A model generated the notes under the pieces. It was not told where the DNA came from and searched no databases. It was given only the letters and a program-made list of their open reading frames with translations. DNA of 64,000 bases from DASWOJ01 sp964242415 (GTDB lineage Bacteria; Pseudomonadota; Alphaproteobacteria; Acetobacterales; Acetobacteraceae): NCBI GenBank assembly GCA_964242415.1, contig CAXTAT010000011.1, positions 62,001-126,000 of the forward strand, in the 5' to 3' direction. This document shows, piece after piece, positions 24,945 to 33,948 of the stretch; the first letter of the stretch is position 1, and each line of letters begins with the position of its first letter. A program made the translations under genes and the position numbers.

Positions 24945-25957
24945 CGCCGCATAGCCCCATGATGCAGCATAACCCGGTACGGCCGGATTACCGCCCCGAC
25001 TGGGACCGGGTGGAGGTGATGTTCGACGGCATCCTGGCCCGGCGATACTACACCAACCACGGCCCGCTGGCGCAGGCGCTGGAGGCGCGGGTGGCCGACC
25101 TGTGCAGCGTGGGCCATGCGATTGCCGTCACCAACCCGGCGATCGCGCTGGTCATGGTGATTGAGGCATCGGGCCTGGCCGGCTCGGTGGCGTTGTCGGC
25201 GCTGGCGCCGCGACGGTGCGCGCAGTCCGTGGCGTGGGCCGGGCTGCAGCCGCGGTTCTGCGACGTCTCCCCAATGGGCGTCATGACGGCGGCCACGGCG
25301 CGGGCCGGCCTCGGGCCGGACACCTCGGCGATCCTGGGCATCAGCGACGGCGCTGCCGGGCCGGACAATGCGTCCGACGAGGTGGCGGCGCTCGCAGCCG
25401 GGCGCGGGCTGACGTTGATGCACGACGAGTCCTTTGGCGAGGGCCGGCGCGGCGTGGGGTTGATAACGCTGCCGGGCCAAGGCGATGACGCGGGGGCGGC
25501 CTGCATTCTGACCGGGGATGCCGGCCTGGCGGCGCGGTTGCGCAATATCCGCAGCAGCTACGGCGCGGGCCGCCCAGTCGCCGTGGCCCGCACCGCCAAC
25601 GGCCGCCTGTCAGAGGCGCAGGCGGCCATGGCGCTGCTGTCGCTGGAAACCGCCGGGGCCGCCGCCGCCCATGCCGCCCGGCTGCGCGAGATCTACCGCA
25701 ACGGGCTGGCTGGGATGCAGGTGTCGAACCATGGCGCCGCTGTTGCGGTCGTCATGGAGTGGCGCAATGCCGCGCTGGCCCGCCTGCAGGGTGCGGGCTG
25801 GCCGGCACGGGCGCCGGATGCACTGGACCCGCGCGCCGCGGGGTGCCTGGCTGCGGCCGAGTTCGTGGCGCATGCCGTGCTGCTGCCGGTCGGACCAGCG
25901 ATCACCGGGGCGGCGGCGGCCGAGATGTGCCGCGTTCTACATGGCGGCCGCAGGTAG
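24941..25957 (+). CDS. DegT-like protein lacking the PLP lysine
   Basis: The 338-residue product is clearly related to the two DegT enzymes upstream: YYTNHGPLAQALEARVADL near the start, the Asp162 position in LTLMHDESFGEGRRG, and GRLSEAQAAMALLSLETAG later. The segment that should carry the PLP lysine instead reads GLITLPGQGDDAGAACILTG. In fact I find no lysine anywhere in the protein. It cannot form the usual internal aldimine. It is either a regulatory or structural partner of the neighbouring aminotransferases, a PMP-dependent dehydratase-like variant (those use His), or a decaying copy with an intact frame. The GTG start overlaps the previous stop; an ATG at 24959 is an alternative. Confidence 0.82.
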   Translation: MTPHSPMMQHNPVRPDYRPDWDRVEVMFDGILARRYYTNHGPLAQALEARVADLCSVGHAIAVTNPAIALVMVIEASGLAGSVALSALAPRRCAQSVAWAGLQPRFCDVSPMGVMTAATARAGLGPDTSAILGISDGAAGPDNASDEVAALAAGRGLTLMHDESFGEGRRGVGLITLPGQGDDAGAACILTGDAGLAARLRNIRSSYGAGRPVAVARTANGRLSEAQAAMALLSLETAGAAAAHAARLREIYRNGLAGMQVSNHGAAVAVVMEWRNAALARLQGAGWPARAPDALDPRAAGCLAAAEFVAHAVLLPVGPAITGAAAAEMCRVLHGGRR

Positions 25958-25984
25958 GGCATGCGGCATCTGTCTCCATATGAC

Positions 25985-26083
25985 CGTCATTGCGAGCCGC
26001 GCTTGCGGCGCGGCAATCCAGCGGCGGCGAGGGTCGAGCGTGTAGCCGTTGGATGGCCGGGCCGAAGCCGGCTCGCAATGACG
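25985..26083. repeat. Family A dispersed palindromic repeat, copy 3
   Basis: A 99-base element starting CGTCATTGCGAGCCGCGCTT and ending CCGGCTCGCAATGACG. Its terminal 13 bases are perfect inverted repeats. It sits in the 170-base gap between the lysine-free DegT-like gene and wbqC and is the best-preserved copy of the family. Confidence 0.85.
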
Positions 26084-26127
26084 TTGCCCAAACGGCCGCC
26101 CAGCCAGGCGCCCAGGCCGGTGCGCTG

Positions 26128-26859
26128 ATGCGGCTGGCGATCATGCAGCCCTACTTCTTCCCCTACCTCGGCCACTTCGGGCTGATGGCGGCCTGCGATC
26201 ACTGGGTGGTGTTTGACACCTGCCAGTATGCGCCACGGACCTGGATGAACCGCAACCGCCTGCTGCACCCCGCCGGTGGCTGGAATTGGGCGACGGTGCC
26301 GCTGCGGACCAGCTCGACCGGCCTCCGCACCTGGGAGGCGGAATTGGCCGATCCGGACGCGGCGCGGCGCTCCCTGCTGGGCCGCATGTCGCACCTACGC
26401 CGGCTGGCCCCGTTCCACGGGGCGGTCACGGCGCTGATCGAGGAGGTCTTCGACGGCGCCGGACCATCCCTGGTGGACCTGAACGTGCGGGGGCTGGCGG
26501 TGGTGTGCCGCACCATCGGCCTGCCATTCCGGCATTCCGTGCTGTCCCGCCTTGGGCTGGACCTGCCCGCTGCCATGGGCTCCGCCGCGATGGGACCCGG
26601 CGATTGGGCGCCCGCCATCTGCGCCGCGCTAGGCGCCACGGGTTACGTCAACCCTGCAGGCGGCCGGGCGCTGTTCGATCCGGCGGAGTTTGCGCGGCGC
26701 GGCATCGGGCTGCACTTCGCCCAGCCCCGGCCGTTCACCTATCCCACGCCCGGCGCCGCCTTCGTGCCGGACCTGTCCATCCTGGATGCGCTGCTGTGGA
26801 ACCCGCCGGAGGTGGTTGGGAACGCGGCGCGCGCCTGCGCGGGAGTCAGCCCCGCCTAA
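26128..26859 (+). CDS. WbqC family protein
   Basis: The 243-residue protein starts with the WbqC hallmark MRLAIMQPYFFPYLGHFGLM and DHWVVFDTCQY, followed by WMNRNRLL and WATVPLR. WbqC proteins occur in O-antigen and other glycan gene clusters and are thought to act as acyl- or aminoacyl-transferases on amino sugars, or as glycine N-acyltransferase-like enzymes; the reaction is not settled. The ATG at 26128 is preferred because it gives the family N-terminus, although the frame is open upstream through the repeat. With the DegT and methyltransferase genes it completes a likely glycan-modification operon. Confidence 0.88.
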   Translation: MRLAIMQPYFFPYLGHFGLMAACDHWVVFDTCQYAPRTWMNRNRLLHPAGGWNWATVPLRTSSTGLRTWEAELADPDAARRSLLGRMSHLRRLAPFHGAVTALIEEVFDGAGPSLVDLNVRGLAVVCRTIGLPFRHSVLSRLGLDLPAAMGSAAMGPGDWAPAICAALGATGYVNPAGGRALFDPAEFARRGIGLHFAQPRPFTYPTPGAAFVPDLSILDALLWNPPEVVGNAARACAGVSPA

Positions 26860-26888
26860 TCCCGATCCCACCTAACCAAGGCCCCCGC

Positions 26889-27644
26889 TTAACCACGTCC
26901 GATAAACGGCATTGCCGTCGCCATCACCGTGACGAACTGGATGTTGGCGTCCAGCGGCATCCCCGCCATCAGCACCAAGGTGTCGGCGACGTTCTGCACG
27001 TTCATCGTCGGCTCGAGCCTGGTGGAGCCGTCGGCCTGGGGCACCCCGGCGGTGGTCATGCGCTCGGTCATTTCCGTGGCGGCGTTGCCGACGTCGATCT
27101 GGCCACAGGCAATATTGAAGGGGCGGCCGTCCAGCGATAGGGAGCGGGTCAGCCCGGTGATGGCGTGCTTGGTGCTGGTGTAGGCGACCGATCCCGGGCG
27201 CGGCGCGTGGGCGGAGACCGAGCCGTTGTTGACGATCCGCCCGCCGCCGGGCCGCTGCCGCCGCATGAGCGAGAACGCAGCGCGGGCGCACAAGAAGGAG
27301 CCGGTGAGGTTCACGGCCACAACCTGCATCCACTGCTCGACTTCAAGCATGTCTGGGGTCAGCGGCGGGGTGCCGCGGCCGGCGTTGTTGAACAGCAGGT
27401 CGAGGCGGCCGAATTTTCTTTCAACCTCGGCGAACACGGCATCGACGGCCGCGGGCTGGGTCACATCGGCCGGCAGGACGAGACTCTGCGCGGGATCGGC
27501 CACCGTGGCGGTGGTTTGCAGGGCATCGGCGCGGCGGCCAACGAGCGCCACGGTCCAGCCGGCGCGCAGCAGCCCGGCGGCCGCTGCCCGGCCGATGCCG
27601 CTGCCGGCGCCGGTCACGAGCGCGATCTTTCCAGTGTCAGCCAT
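26889..27644 (-). CDS. SDR family oxidoreductase
   Basis: A 251-residue classical short-chain dehydrogenase/reductase. The cofactor motif is ALVTGAGSGIGRAAAAGLL (TGxxxGxG), followed by LLFNNAGRGTP (NNAG), the catalytic Ser in VNNGSVSAHAP and Tyr/Lys in VAYTSTKHAITGL. The substrate is unknown. The ATG at 27644 gives the usual N-terminus MADTGKIALVTG. It is convergent with wbqC (29 bases between stops) and divergent from the DUF3297 gene. Between 27707 and 27740 a 16-base unit (GTGATGCAGCGGGCCG) is repeated twice in the promoter region. Confidence 0.88.
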   Translation of the reverse strand: MADTGKIALVTGAGSGIGRAAAAGLLRAGWTVALVGRRADALQTTATVADPAQSLVLPADVTQPAAVDAVFAEVERKFGRLDLLFNNAGRGTPPLTPDMLEVEQWMQVVAVNLTGSFLCARAAFSLMRRQRPGGGRIVNNGSVSAHAPRPGSVAYTSTKHAITGLTRSLSLDGRPFNIACGQIDVGNAATEMTERMTTAGVPQADGSTRLEPTMNVQNVADTLVLMAGMPLDANIQFVTVMATAMPFIGRG

Positions 27645-27800
27645 ATACGGTCCCCGTTGCATGGAGCGGGCAGCCTCCCACGCGATGGCAGGGCCTGCCA
27701 ATCCGCGTGATGCAGCGGGCCGGTGTGATGCAGCGGGCCGGCTTGGCGCGGCGGGCCGGGGTGGCTACACGCTGCCGCATTCCCTCCGGAGGCCTCGCCG

Positions 27801-28046
27801 ATGACCAACCTGCCCGACCGCCTGTCCACCAATCCCAGCAGCCCCTACCACGACGCCGACCTGCTGCAGCGCGGCATCGGCATCCGCTTCAAGGGCGTCG
27901 AGCGGACCAACGTAGAGGAGTACTGCGTTAGCGAGGGCTGGGTGCGCGTGGCCGTGGGCAAGACGACCGACCGGGCGGGCAACCCGATGACGATGAAGCT
28001 GCAAGGGGTGGTGGAGCCCTACCTGCGAGACGAGGTGCAGGAATAA
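27801..28046 (+). CDS. DUF3297 small protein
   Basis: An 81-residue protein matching DUF3297 along its length: PDRLSTNPSSPYHDADLLQR, then GIGIRFKGVERTNVEEYCVS and EGWVRVAVGKTTDR. The family is common in proteobacteria and has no assigned function. The start has GGAGG about ten bases upstream. It stands alone between two SDR genes on opposite strands. Confidence 0.88.
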   Translation: MTNLPDRLSTNPSSPYHDADLLQRGIGIRFKGVERTNVEEYCVSEGWVRVAVGKTTDRAGNPMTMKLQGVVEPYLRDEVQE

Positions 28047-28091
28047 GGGCCTAATGCCAACCGCTGCAGGTTCTGACCGGTGACGGAGTAC

Positions 28092-28188
28092 GGTCATTGC
28101 AAGCCGTGCTTGCGGCGTAGCAATCCAGGAACCGTCAGAACCGTCCGTGCAGCCTGGATTGCCACGCCGAAGCCGGCTCGCAATGACG
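28092..28188. repeat. Family A dispersed palindromic repeat, copy 4
   Basis: The element starts GGTCATTGCAAGCCGTGCTT and ends AGCCGGCTCGCAATGACG. Like copy 2 it contains CCTGGATTGCCACGCCG. It lies in the 382-base gap after the DUF3297 gene. The rest of that gap (28189-28428) carries no gene I can support; a short open frame runs through it but resembles nothing. Confidence 0.82.
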
Positions 28189-28428
28189 GGCGCCGGTGGC
28201 GATCAACAAGTCAGAGGTCCTATCGGCCTGGCAGCGCAACCTACGGGCGAAGCGCGTGTTGCTGCTGCGGCGCTCCTGCTTGCCGGCGCAGCGTTGAGGG
28301 TCACTGGTCAGGCACAGCGACGGCAAGCGACTCCCCGGAGGGGCGAGACGACGGCGGGCTTCGCCAGCCTTGTAGAAGATCCAGTTCGTCCCGCTAATCT
28401 ATAGACGTTCATCATAGAGGTTGCCCAA

Positions 28429-29307
<879 letters not shown>

Positions 29308-29357
29308 GGGGCTGCGGGTGGACAACACAATTCAACGATCAAGGGTGTTCATGCGCG

Positions 29358-30070
29358 TCAGACTCGGAAACCGGGACGAACGGCACAACCAGGCTTGGCA
29401 TCCGACTGCTGCAAGGCTGCTGACGGCCTAATGGCTGCTTCAGGCGACGCGCTTGTTGCCTGCGTCCCGTTCCGGCAATTCTTTGGCTCGGCTGCCGCCC
29501 GCTCGCGCCCCAGCGCCACCGTCAGCTCCTGCTTCAGCAGCGCGCCCACGCCAAACCCCGGCACCGCGGCGTGTAGGACGCCGGCCTCGATCCGCTTTAC
29601 GTCGAGCAGGGAGTCCAGCGTTTCCGCCATAGCCGCCAGCATCTGGTTCAGCCGCAGTATCAGCCGCCCGGCGTCACCACCGTGCACCTCCTTAGCCAGC
29701 AGGCTCTCCAGCGGCTTCATCGTCTGCAGTGATTGGCGCAGGTCGTGGCTTGCCGCGGCCAGGAGGCGCAACTTTGCGACGCTGGCCTCCTCGGCCTCCT
29801 GCTTGGCCTGCGCCAGCTCCCCGCACGACCGAGCGAGCGCGTTACGCGCCTCAACGACTCCATAGATGTCGGTGACGGCGCCGCACCATCGCTCGATGCG
29901 GCCGGTGGCGTCCCGCACGGCGCAGGCGCGGCCCAGCGTCCAGCAGTTCCGCCCGTTGTGATGCCATAGCCGTACTCGACGTGGTGAGGACCGCCAGTCT
30001 GCAGGCAGCGCAGTCAGACTACGGTGCAGCGGTCGTAGTTGTCGGGATGGCGCAAGCCGGCGTGCGCCAC
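29358..30070 (-). pseudogene. Broken PAS-histidine kinase remnant
   Basis: On the minus strand the remains of a sensor kinase can be read. A PAS part runs RHPDNYDR, stop, LRCLQTGGPHHVEY, frame change, RVRLWHHNGRNCWTLGRACA and VRDATGRIERWCGAVTDIYG. A HisKA helix with the H-box SHDLRQSLQTM follows, then KRIEAGVLHAAV. The frame carries an in-frame stop at 30014-30016, a frameshift near 29970, and ends without the ATP-binding domain. The open part from 29918 down to 29358 starts with an ATG only by chance. A kinase that lost both ends is the best reading. Confidence 0.65.
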
Positions 30071-30364
30071 GGATACGTCAGGCGGGAGCCGGGGCCTAGT
30101 CCAGCCGCTTTGCCCTCGCACATTCTTGCCGGCGCACACGAACATATCCACTCTCGGGAACCAAGAACGGGCTGGACCTAGCCGGCTTGACCATGCCGCG
30201 CAGCATCGCGCCGCATGTCCCATGGCGCGACCAGACGCGGGACGGAGACGGACCTCATGCTCGGGATGACCGGTGCGGCATCGCATTCCCCCGCTCACCG
30301 CCACATCAGCACCCACCGATCAGGCCAGGCAGTGAGCCGTGCAAAAGGCTATAGCAGCACGAAG

Positions 30365-30544
30365 AACATATTCGCTGCCCTCGGCTAACCCGACCTCGCA
30401 GATGCCGTCGCCGTCGGACGGCTCAGACCCCTCCTCGAACTCGAGCATGATATTGAGCGCCAGCCGGGCGCCGCCGGGCCACAGAGGGTTGGGGAGCGGG
30501 GCTGACCGAAGCCGCGCCGCAAGTGGCTGGTCATGCTGGACGCT
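30365..30544 (-). pseudogene. Fragment of a PuuE/polysaccharide-deacetylase-like gene
   Basis: The minus strand encodes LPNPLWPGGARLALNIMLEF followed by EEGSEPSDGDGICEVGLAEG. This strongly resembles the N-terminal part of allantoinase PuuE and related peptidoglycan/chitin deacetylase-fold proteins (W-P-G-G-A-R-x-A-x-N, E-E-G-S-E). The rest of the domain, including the metal site, is absent. It is therefore a leftover fragment. The 197 bases between it and ansP hold the ansP promoter; 30071-30364 holds nothing I can identify. Confidence 0.5.
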
Positions 30545-30741
30545 TATCGCCGCAGTCCGATACCGCCGCAGTCTGGCCCGTTTCCTGCAAAGCATCCAGG
30601 ACTGACCATGACGACCACCCTTCAGTATGACTTCAATGCCCCTGTTTCGGTGAAGCCGGGCATCGTCAGAAACGAGTCGTGCCTCCTGTTCCCATTCACC
30701 ACGCCTCCCCCGTCTCCGCCCAACAAAGAAGGAGGATTCCC

Positions 30742-32241
30742 ATGACCGTCGCCAGCGAGCAAAACGCAACTGCTTCCCCGCCTGCGCTCGACAAGCAAGG
30801 CTGGCTCAACTCCCATGAGGAGGGATACGAGAAAAGCCTGAAGCCCCGGCAAATCCAGATGATCGCCATCGGCGGCGCCATCGGCACCGGCCTGTTCCTC
30901 GGGGCAGGCGCCCGGCTGGAACTGGCCGGACCGGCGCTCGCCATCGTCTATCTCGCCTGCGGCGTGTTCTCCTTCCTGATCCTGCGCGCGCTGGGCGAGC
31001 TGGTGATGTATCGCCCGACCTCCGGCAGCTTCGTCTCCTATGCGCGCGAGTTCCTGGGCGAGCGCGGCTCGTTCGCCGCCGGGTGGATGTACTACCTCAA
31101 CTGGGCCATGACCGGCATCGTCGATATCACCGCCGTCGCGCTCTACATGCGCTACTGGGGCACCTTTGCCGACGTGCCGCAGTGGGTCTTTGCGCTGGGC
31201 GCCCTGGCCTTTGTCGGTGCCATGAACATGGTCGCGGTCAAATGGTTCGGCGAGATGGAGTTCTGGTTCTCCCTCGTGAAGGTCGGCGCCCTCGTGCTGT
31301 TCCTCATCATCGGCCTGGCCCTGCTGGTCAGCGGCCACGGGGTGTCCGGGCAGGCGCCGGGCCTCCACCTCATCTCGGAAAATGGCGGCATCTTCCCGCA
31401 CGGCCTGCTGCCGGCGGTAATCATCATCCAAGGCGTCGTCTTCGCCTATGCGGGGATCGAGCTGATCGGCACCGCGGCGGGGGAGGCGGAGGACCCACAC
31501 AAGGTGCTGCCCCGCGCCATTAACAGCGTGATGTGGCGCATCGCGCTGTTCTACGTCGGCTCGGTGCTGCTGCTGGTCCTGCTGATGCCGTGGACGGCCT
31601 ACAAGGCCGGGGTCAGCCCCTTCGTTACCTTTTTCGGCGCCTTGGGCGTTCCTGGGATCGGTACGGCGATGAACGTTGTTGTGCTCACTGCCGCGCTGTC
31701 CAGCCTAAATTCTGGGCTTTACTCCACCGGGCGCGTACTGCGCTCGCTTGCAATGGGCGGGTCCGCGCCGCCCTTCGTCGCCAAGATGAATGCACAGAAA
31801 GTGCCCTATGGGGGCATCCTCGTCACCCTGGTCGTCTATCTTCTGGGGGTCGTGCTCAACTACTTGCTGCCGTCCCAAGTGTTCGAGATCGTGCTGAACG
31901 TCGCCTCGCTCGGCATCGTCAGCACCTGGGGTTTCATCGTGGTTTGCCAGATGATGCTGCGCCGGGCCATCAACCGTGGCGAGGTCGAGCCGGTCGCCTT
32001 CCGCATGCCGTTCGCGCCGTTCACCTCCTGGCTTACGCTTGCTTTCCTGCTTGGCGTCTTGGTCCTGATGGCCTTTGACTATCCCGATGGAACCTACACC
32101 ATCGCAGCCATTCCAGTGGTGGCGATCCTCCTCTGGGCTGGCTGGCTGGTCCTGAAGGGCAGCAGCCCCTTCAGCCCTACCATCCCATCCTATGAACTCA
32201 CTCATGTTGTCGAAATGGACGAACATAACGACCCGCGATAA
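30742..32241 (+). CDS. ansP: L-asparagine permease (amino acid permease family)
   Basis: A 499-residue proton-coupled amino acid transporter of the APC superfamily with twelve predicted membrane helices. The N-terminus GWLNSHEEGYEKSLKPRQIQ and the first helix MIAIGGAIGTGLFLGAGARL are nearly as in enterobacterial AnsP. So are YAREFLGERGSFAAGWMYYL and FPHGLLPAVIIIQGVVFAYA. I therefore favour asparagine as substrate, though the family also takes other amino acids. The ATG at 30742 has AGGAGG seven bases upstream and gives the family length. It stands alone, with degraded genes upstream. Confidence 0.88.
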   Translation: MTVASEQNATASPPALDKQGWLNSHEEGYEKSLKPRQIQMIAIGGAIGTGLFLGAGARLELAGPALAIVYLACGVFSFLILRALGELVMYRPTSGSFVSYAREFLGERGSFAAGWMYYLNWAMTGIVDITAVALYMRYWGTFADVPQWVFALGALAFVGAMNMVAVKWFGEMEFWFSLVKVGALVLFLIIGLALLVSGHGVSGQAPGLHLISENGGIFPHGLLPAVIIIQGVVFAYAGIELIGTAAGEAEDPHKVLPRAINSVMWRIALFYVGSVLLLVLLMPWTAYKAGVSPFVTFFGALGVPGIGTAMNVVVLTAALSSLNSGLYSTGRVLRSLAMGGSAPPFVAKMNAQKVPYGGILVTLVVYLLGVVLNYLLPSQVFEIVLNVASLGIVSTWGFIVVCQMMLRRAINRGEVEPVAFRMPFAPFTSWLTLAFLLGVLVLMAFDYPDGTYTIAAIPVVAILLWAGWLVLKGSSPFSPTIPSYELTHVVEMDEHNDPR

Positions 32242-32511
32242 TAAGCGCATGCACCGCGGGCCGGCCAACGGGGTGCGGGTCCGCCTGCATCTTGGCTCGA
32301 CTTTGGCCGGTCCTGCGGTTTCTGAGGGGAATGGATGGCGGGGCGGAATGCCAACGCGTCCTGGCGGGGCGCTGGCCTGAAGCACCATGCGCCTCGCCGG
32401 GCAATCCTGGACCGATTGCCATTCGCACCAGCCGTGCCCATCGCCGCAAGTCGCCTTCGCCGCTGAACAACGAAGGGATGGTTCCCCGGACAGCGCCGCA
32501 GCGGGGCGGCG

Positions 32512-33939
32512 TCAGCCGCGAGGGAACATGCGCGGGCTGACCCCCTCCACATCCCGTCGCGCCCAATCCCGGCTTGGCACATCGCGCACCATGCGGGCCT
32601 GCGCCTCGTGCAGCGCCGCCGTAGCCGCCGGGTAGTCCATGGTCAGCACCCGCCCGTCCTCCGCCACCTTGGCCCCATCCACATAAACCGCGCGCACCGC
32701 CCGGTCTGCGGCGGCGTACAGCAGCGAGCGCAGGGGATCGTAGCCCGGCCGCATGGCAGGGTGCGCCAAATCCACCAGCACCAGATCGGCCCGGCAGCCC
32801 GGCGCCAGGCGGCCGATGTCGTCACGCCCCAGGATCGCAGCGCCCCCGGCCGTGGCAGCGGTGAACAGCTCGCCGCCCGTCAGGGTGCGCGGGTTGCCGG
32901 CCTGGGTGCGCGCCAGGTACATCGCCAGCCGCATCTCCTCCAGCATGTTGTGCGGGAAGGTATCGGTGCCGATGCCCACCTTCACCCCAGCCCGGCGGTA
33001 ACGCCCCATGTCGCGTAGCGCAATGCCGCGCCGGGCAAATACCGTGGGGCAATGCGCCACCGCCGCCCCGGTCTGCGCCAGCAACGCCAAGTCGCGGTCG
33101 GTGTGCCACGGCGTGAACGGGTGGTCGTCCAGGAAGATTGAGTGCCCGATGATAGAGCGGCCCGTCAGCACGCCCAGTTGGTGCAGCCAGCCGATGGGGG
33201 TGAGGCCGTGGCGGCGGGTGATCTCGTGGAACTCGCTGACCGACTGTGCGGCATGGGTCTGCCACGCCAGGCCACGCCGGACCGCCTCGGCATGGCTGTC
33301 GCGCAGCAGATCGGGCGTGCAGGTGTCAACCTGCGCCGGCACCACCATGCCGGTCAGCCGGCCCGAGGGATGCTGCGCCGCACGGTCCAGCAGCCGCAGC
33401 GCATCGGCCATCGCGCGCTCCCCGGCGGGTGCATCCCACTCATAATCCACGACGTGGCCGTTCGCGGTGAACCAGCGGGCGCTGCGGAACATCGGCCCCA
33501 TCACCACGCGCAGCCCGCTTTCCCCGGCCACGTCCAGCCAGGCGTCGTACGGCAGCGACAAGTCCACCACGGTGGTGACGCCGGACAGCAGCAGCTCGCT
33601 GAATGCCACCCGAGCGCAGTCCGCCGCCGCGTCCGCGGGCGGGCGGAAGATCGGCAGGTACTCGTATAGCGACGAGTTGTAGAGGCCCGGCGTGCCCACC
33701 TCATCCGTCAGCCCCTTGAGCATCGGCTCCGAGGACGGATGGCTGTGGACGTCCACCAGGCCCGGCATGACCAGCAGCCCGCGCCCGTCAACCTCCGTGT
33801 CCACCGGGCCAGCATAGCCGCGACCGACATGGGTGAGCGCACCGTCCGCCCAGGCTACATCGGCGCCGGACAGGTAAGAATGCCCGGCGCCGTCCCAGGC
33901 AACGACGGTGTCCGCGCTGCGGATCACGGTGGTGGGCAT
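32512..33939 (-). CDS. Amidohydrolase (chlorohydrolase/cytosine-deaminase type)
   Basis: The 475-residue enzyme belongs to the metal-dependent amidohydrolase superfamily. The first metal site is VMPGLVDVHSHPSSEP. Later ligands lie in WQTHAAQSVSEFHE, SIIGHSIFLDDH and VGIGTDTFPHN, and the end folds back with RADLVLVDLAHP as in the SsnA/AtzB/TrzN group. It probably deaminates or dechlorinates a heterocycle or hydrolyses a C-N bond. It is the last gene of the minus-strand unit and sits nine bases after the substrate-binding protein gene, so its substrate is likely what the importer brings in. Confidence 0.85.
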   Translation of the reverse strand: MPTTVIRSADTVVAWDGAGHSYLSGADVAWADGALTHVGRGYAGPVDTEVDGRGLLVMPGLVDVHSHPSSEPMLKGLTDEVGTPGLYNSSLYEYLPIFRPPADAAADCARVAFSELLLSGVTTVVDLSLPYDAWLDVAGESGLRVVMGPMFRSARWFTANGHVVDYEWDAPAGERAMADALRLLDRAAQHPSGRLTGMVVPAQVDTCTPDLLRDSHAEAVRRGLAWQTHAAQSVSEFHEITRRHGLTPIGWLHQLGVLTGRSIIGHSIFLDDHPFTPWHTDRDLALLAQTGAAVAHCPTVFARRGIALRDMGRYRRAGVKVGIGTDTFPHNMLEEMRLAMYLARTQAGNPRTLTGGELFTAATAGGAAILGRDDIGRLAPGCRADLVLVDLAHPAMRPGYDPLRSLLYAAADRAVRAVYVDGAKVAEDGRVLTMDYPAATAALHEAQARMVRDVPSRDWARRDVEGVSPRMFPRG

Positions 33940-33948
33940 GGTGCGCTC

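Noticed and set aside
28147..28404. An 85-codon plus-strand frame after the family A repeat
   Set aside because: Its start lies inside the repeat, and the rest shows no recognisable motif.
30014..30316. A 100-codon minus-strand frame as an independent gene
   Set aside because: Its end (GLRHPDNYDR) belongs to the PAS part of the broken kinase; the upstream part is not protein-like.
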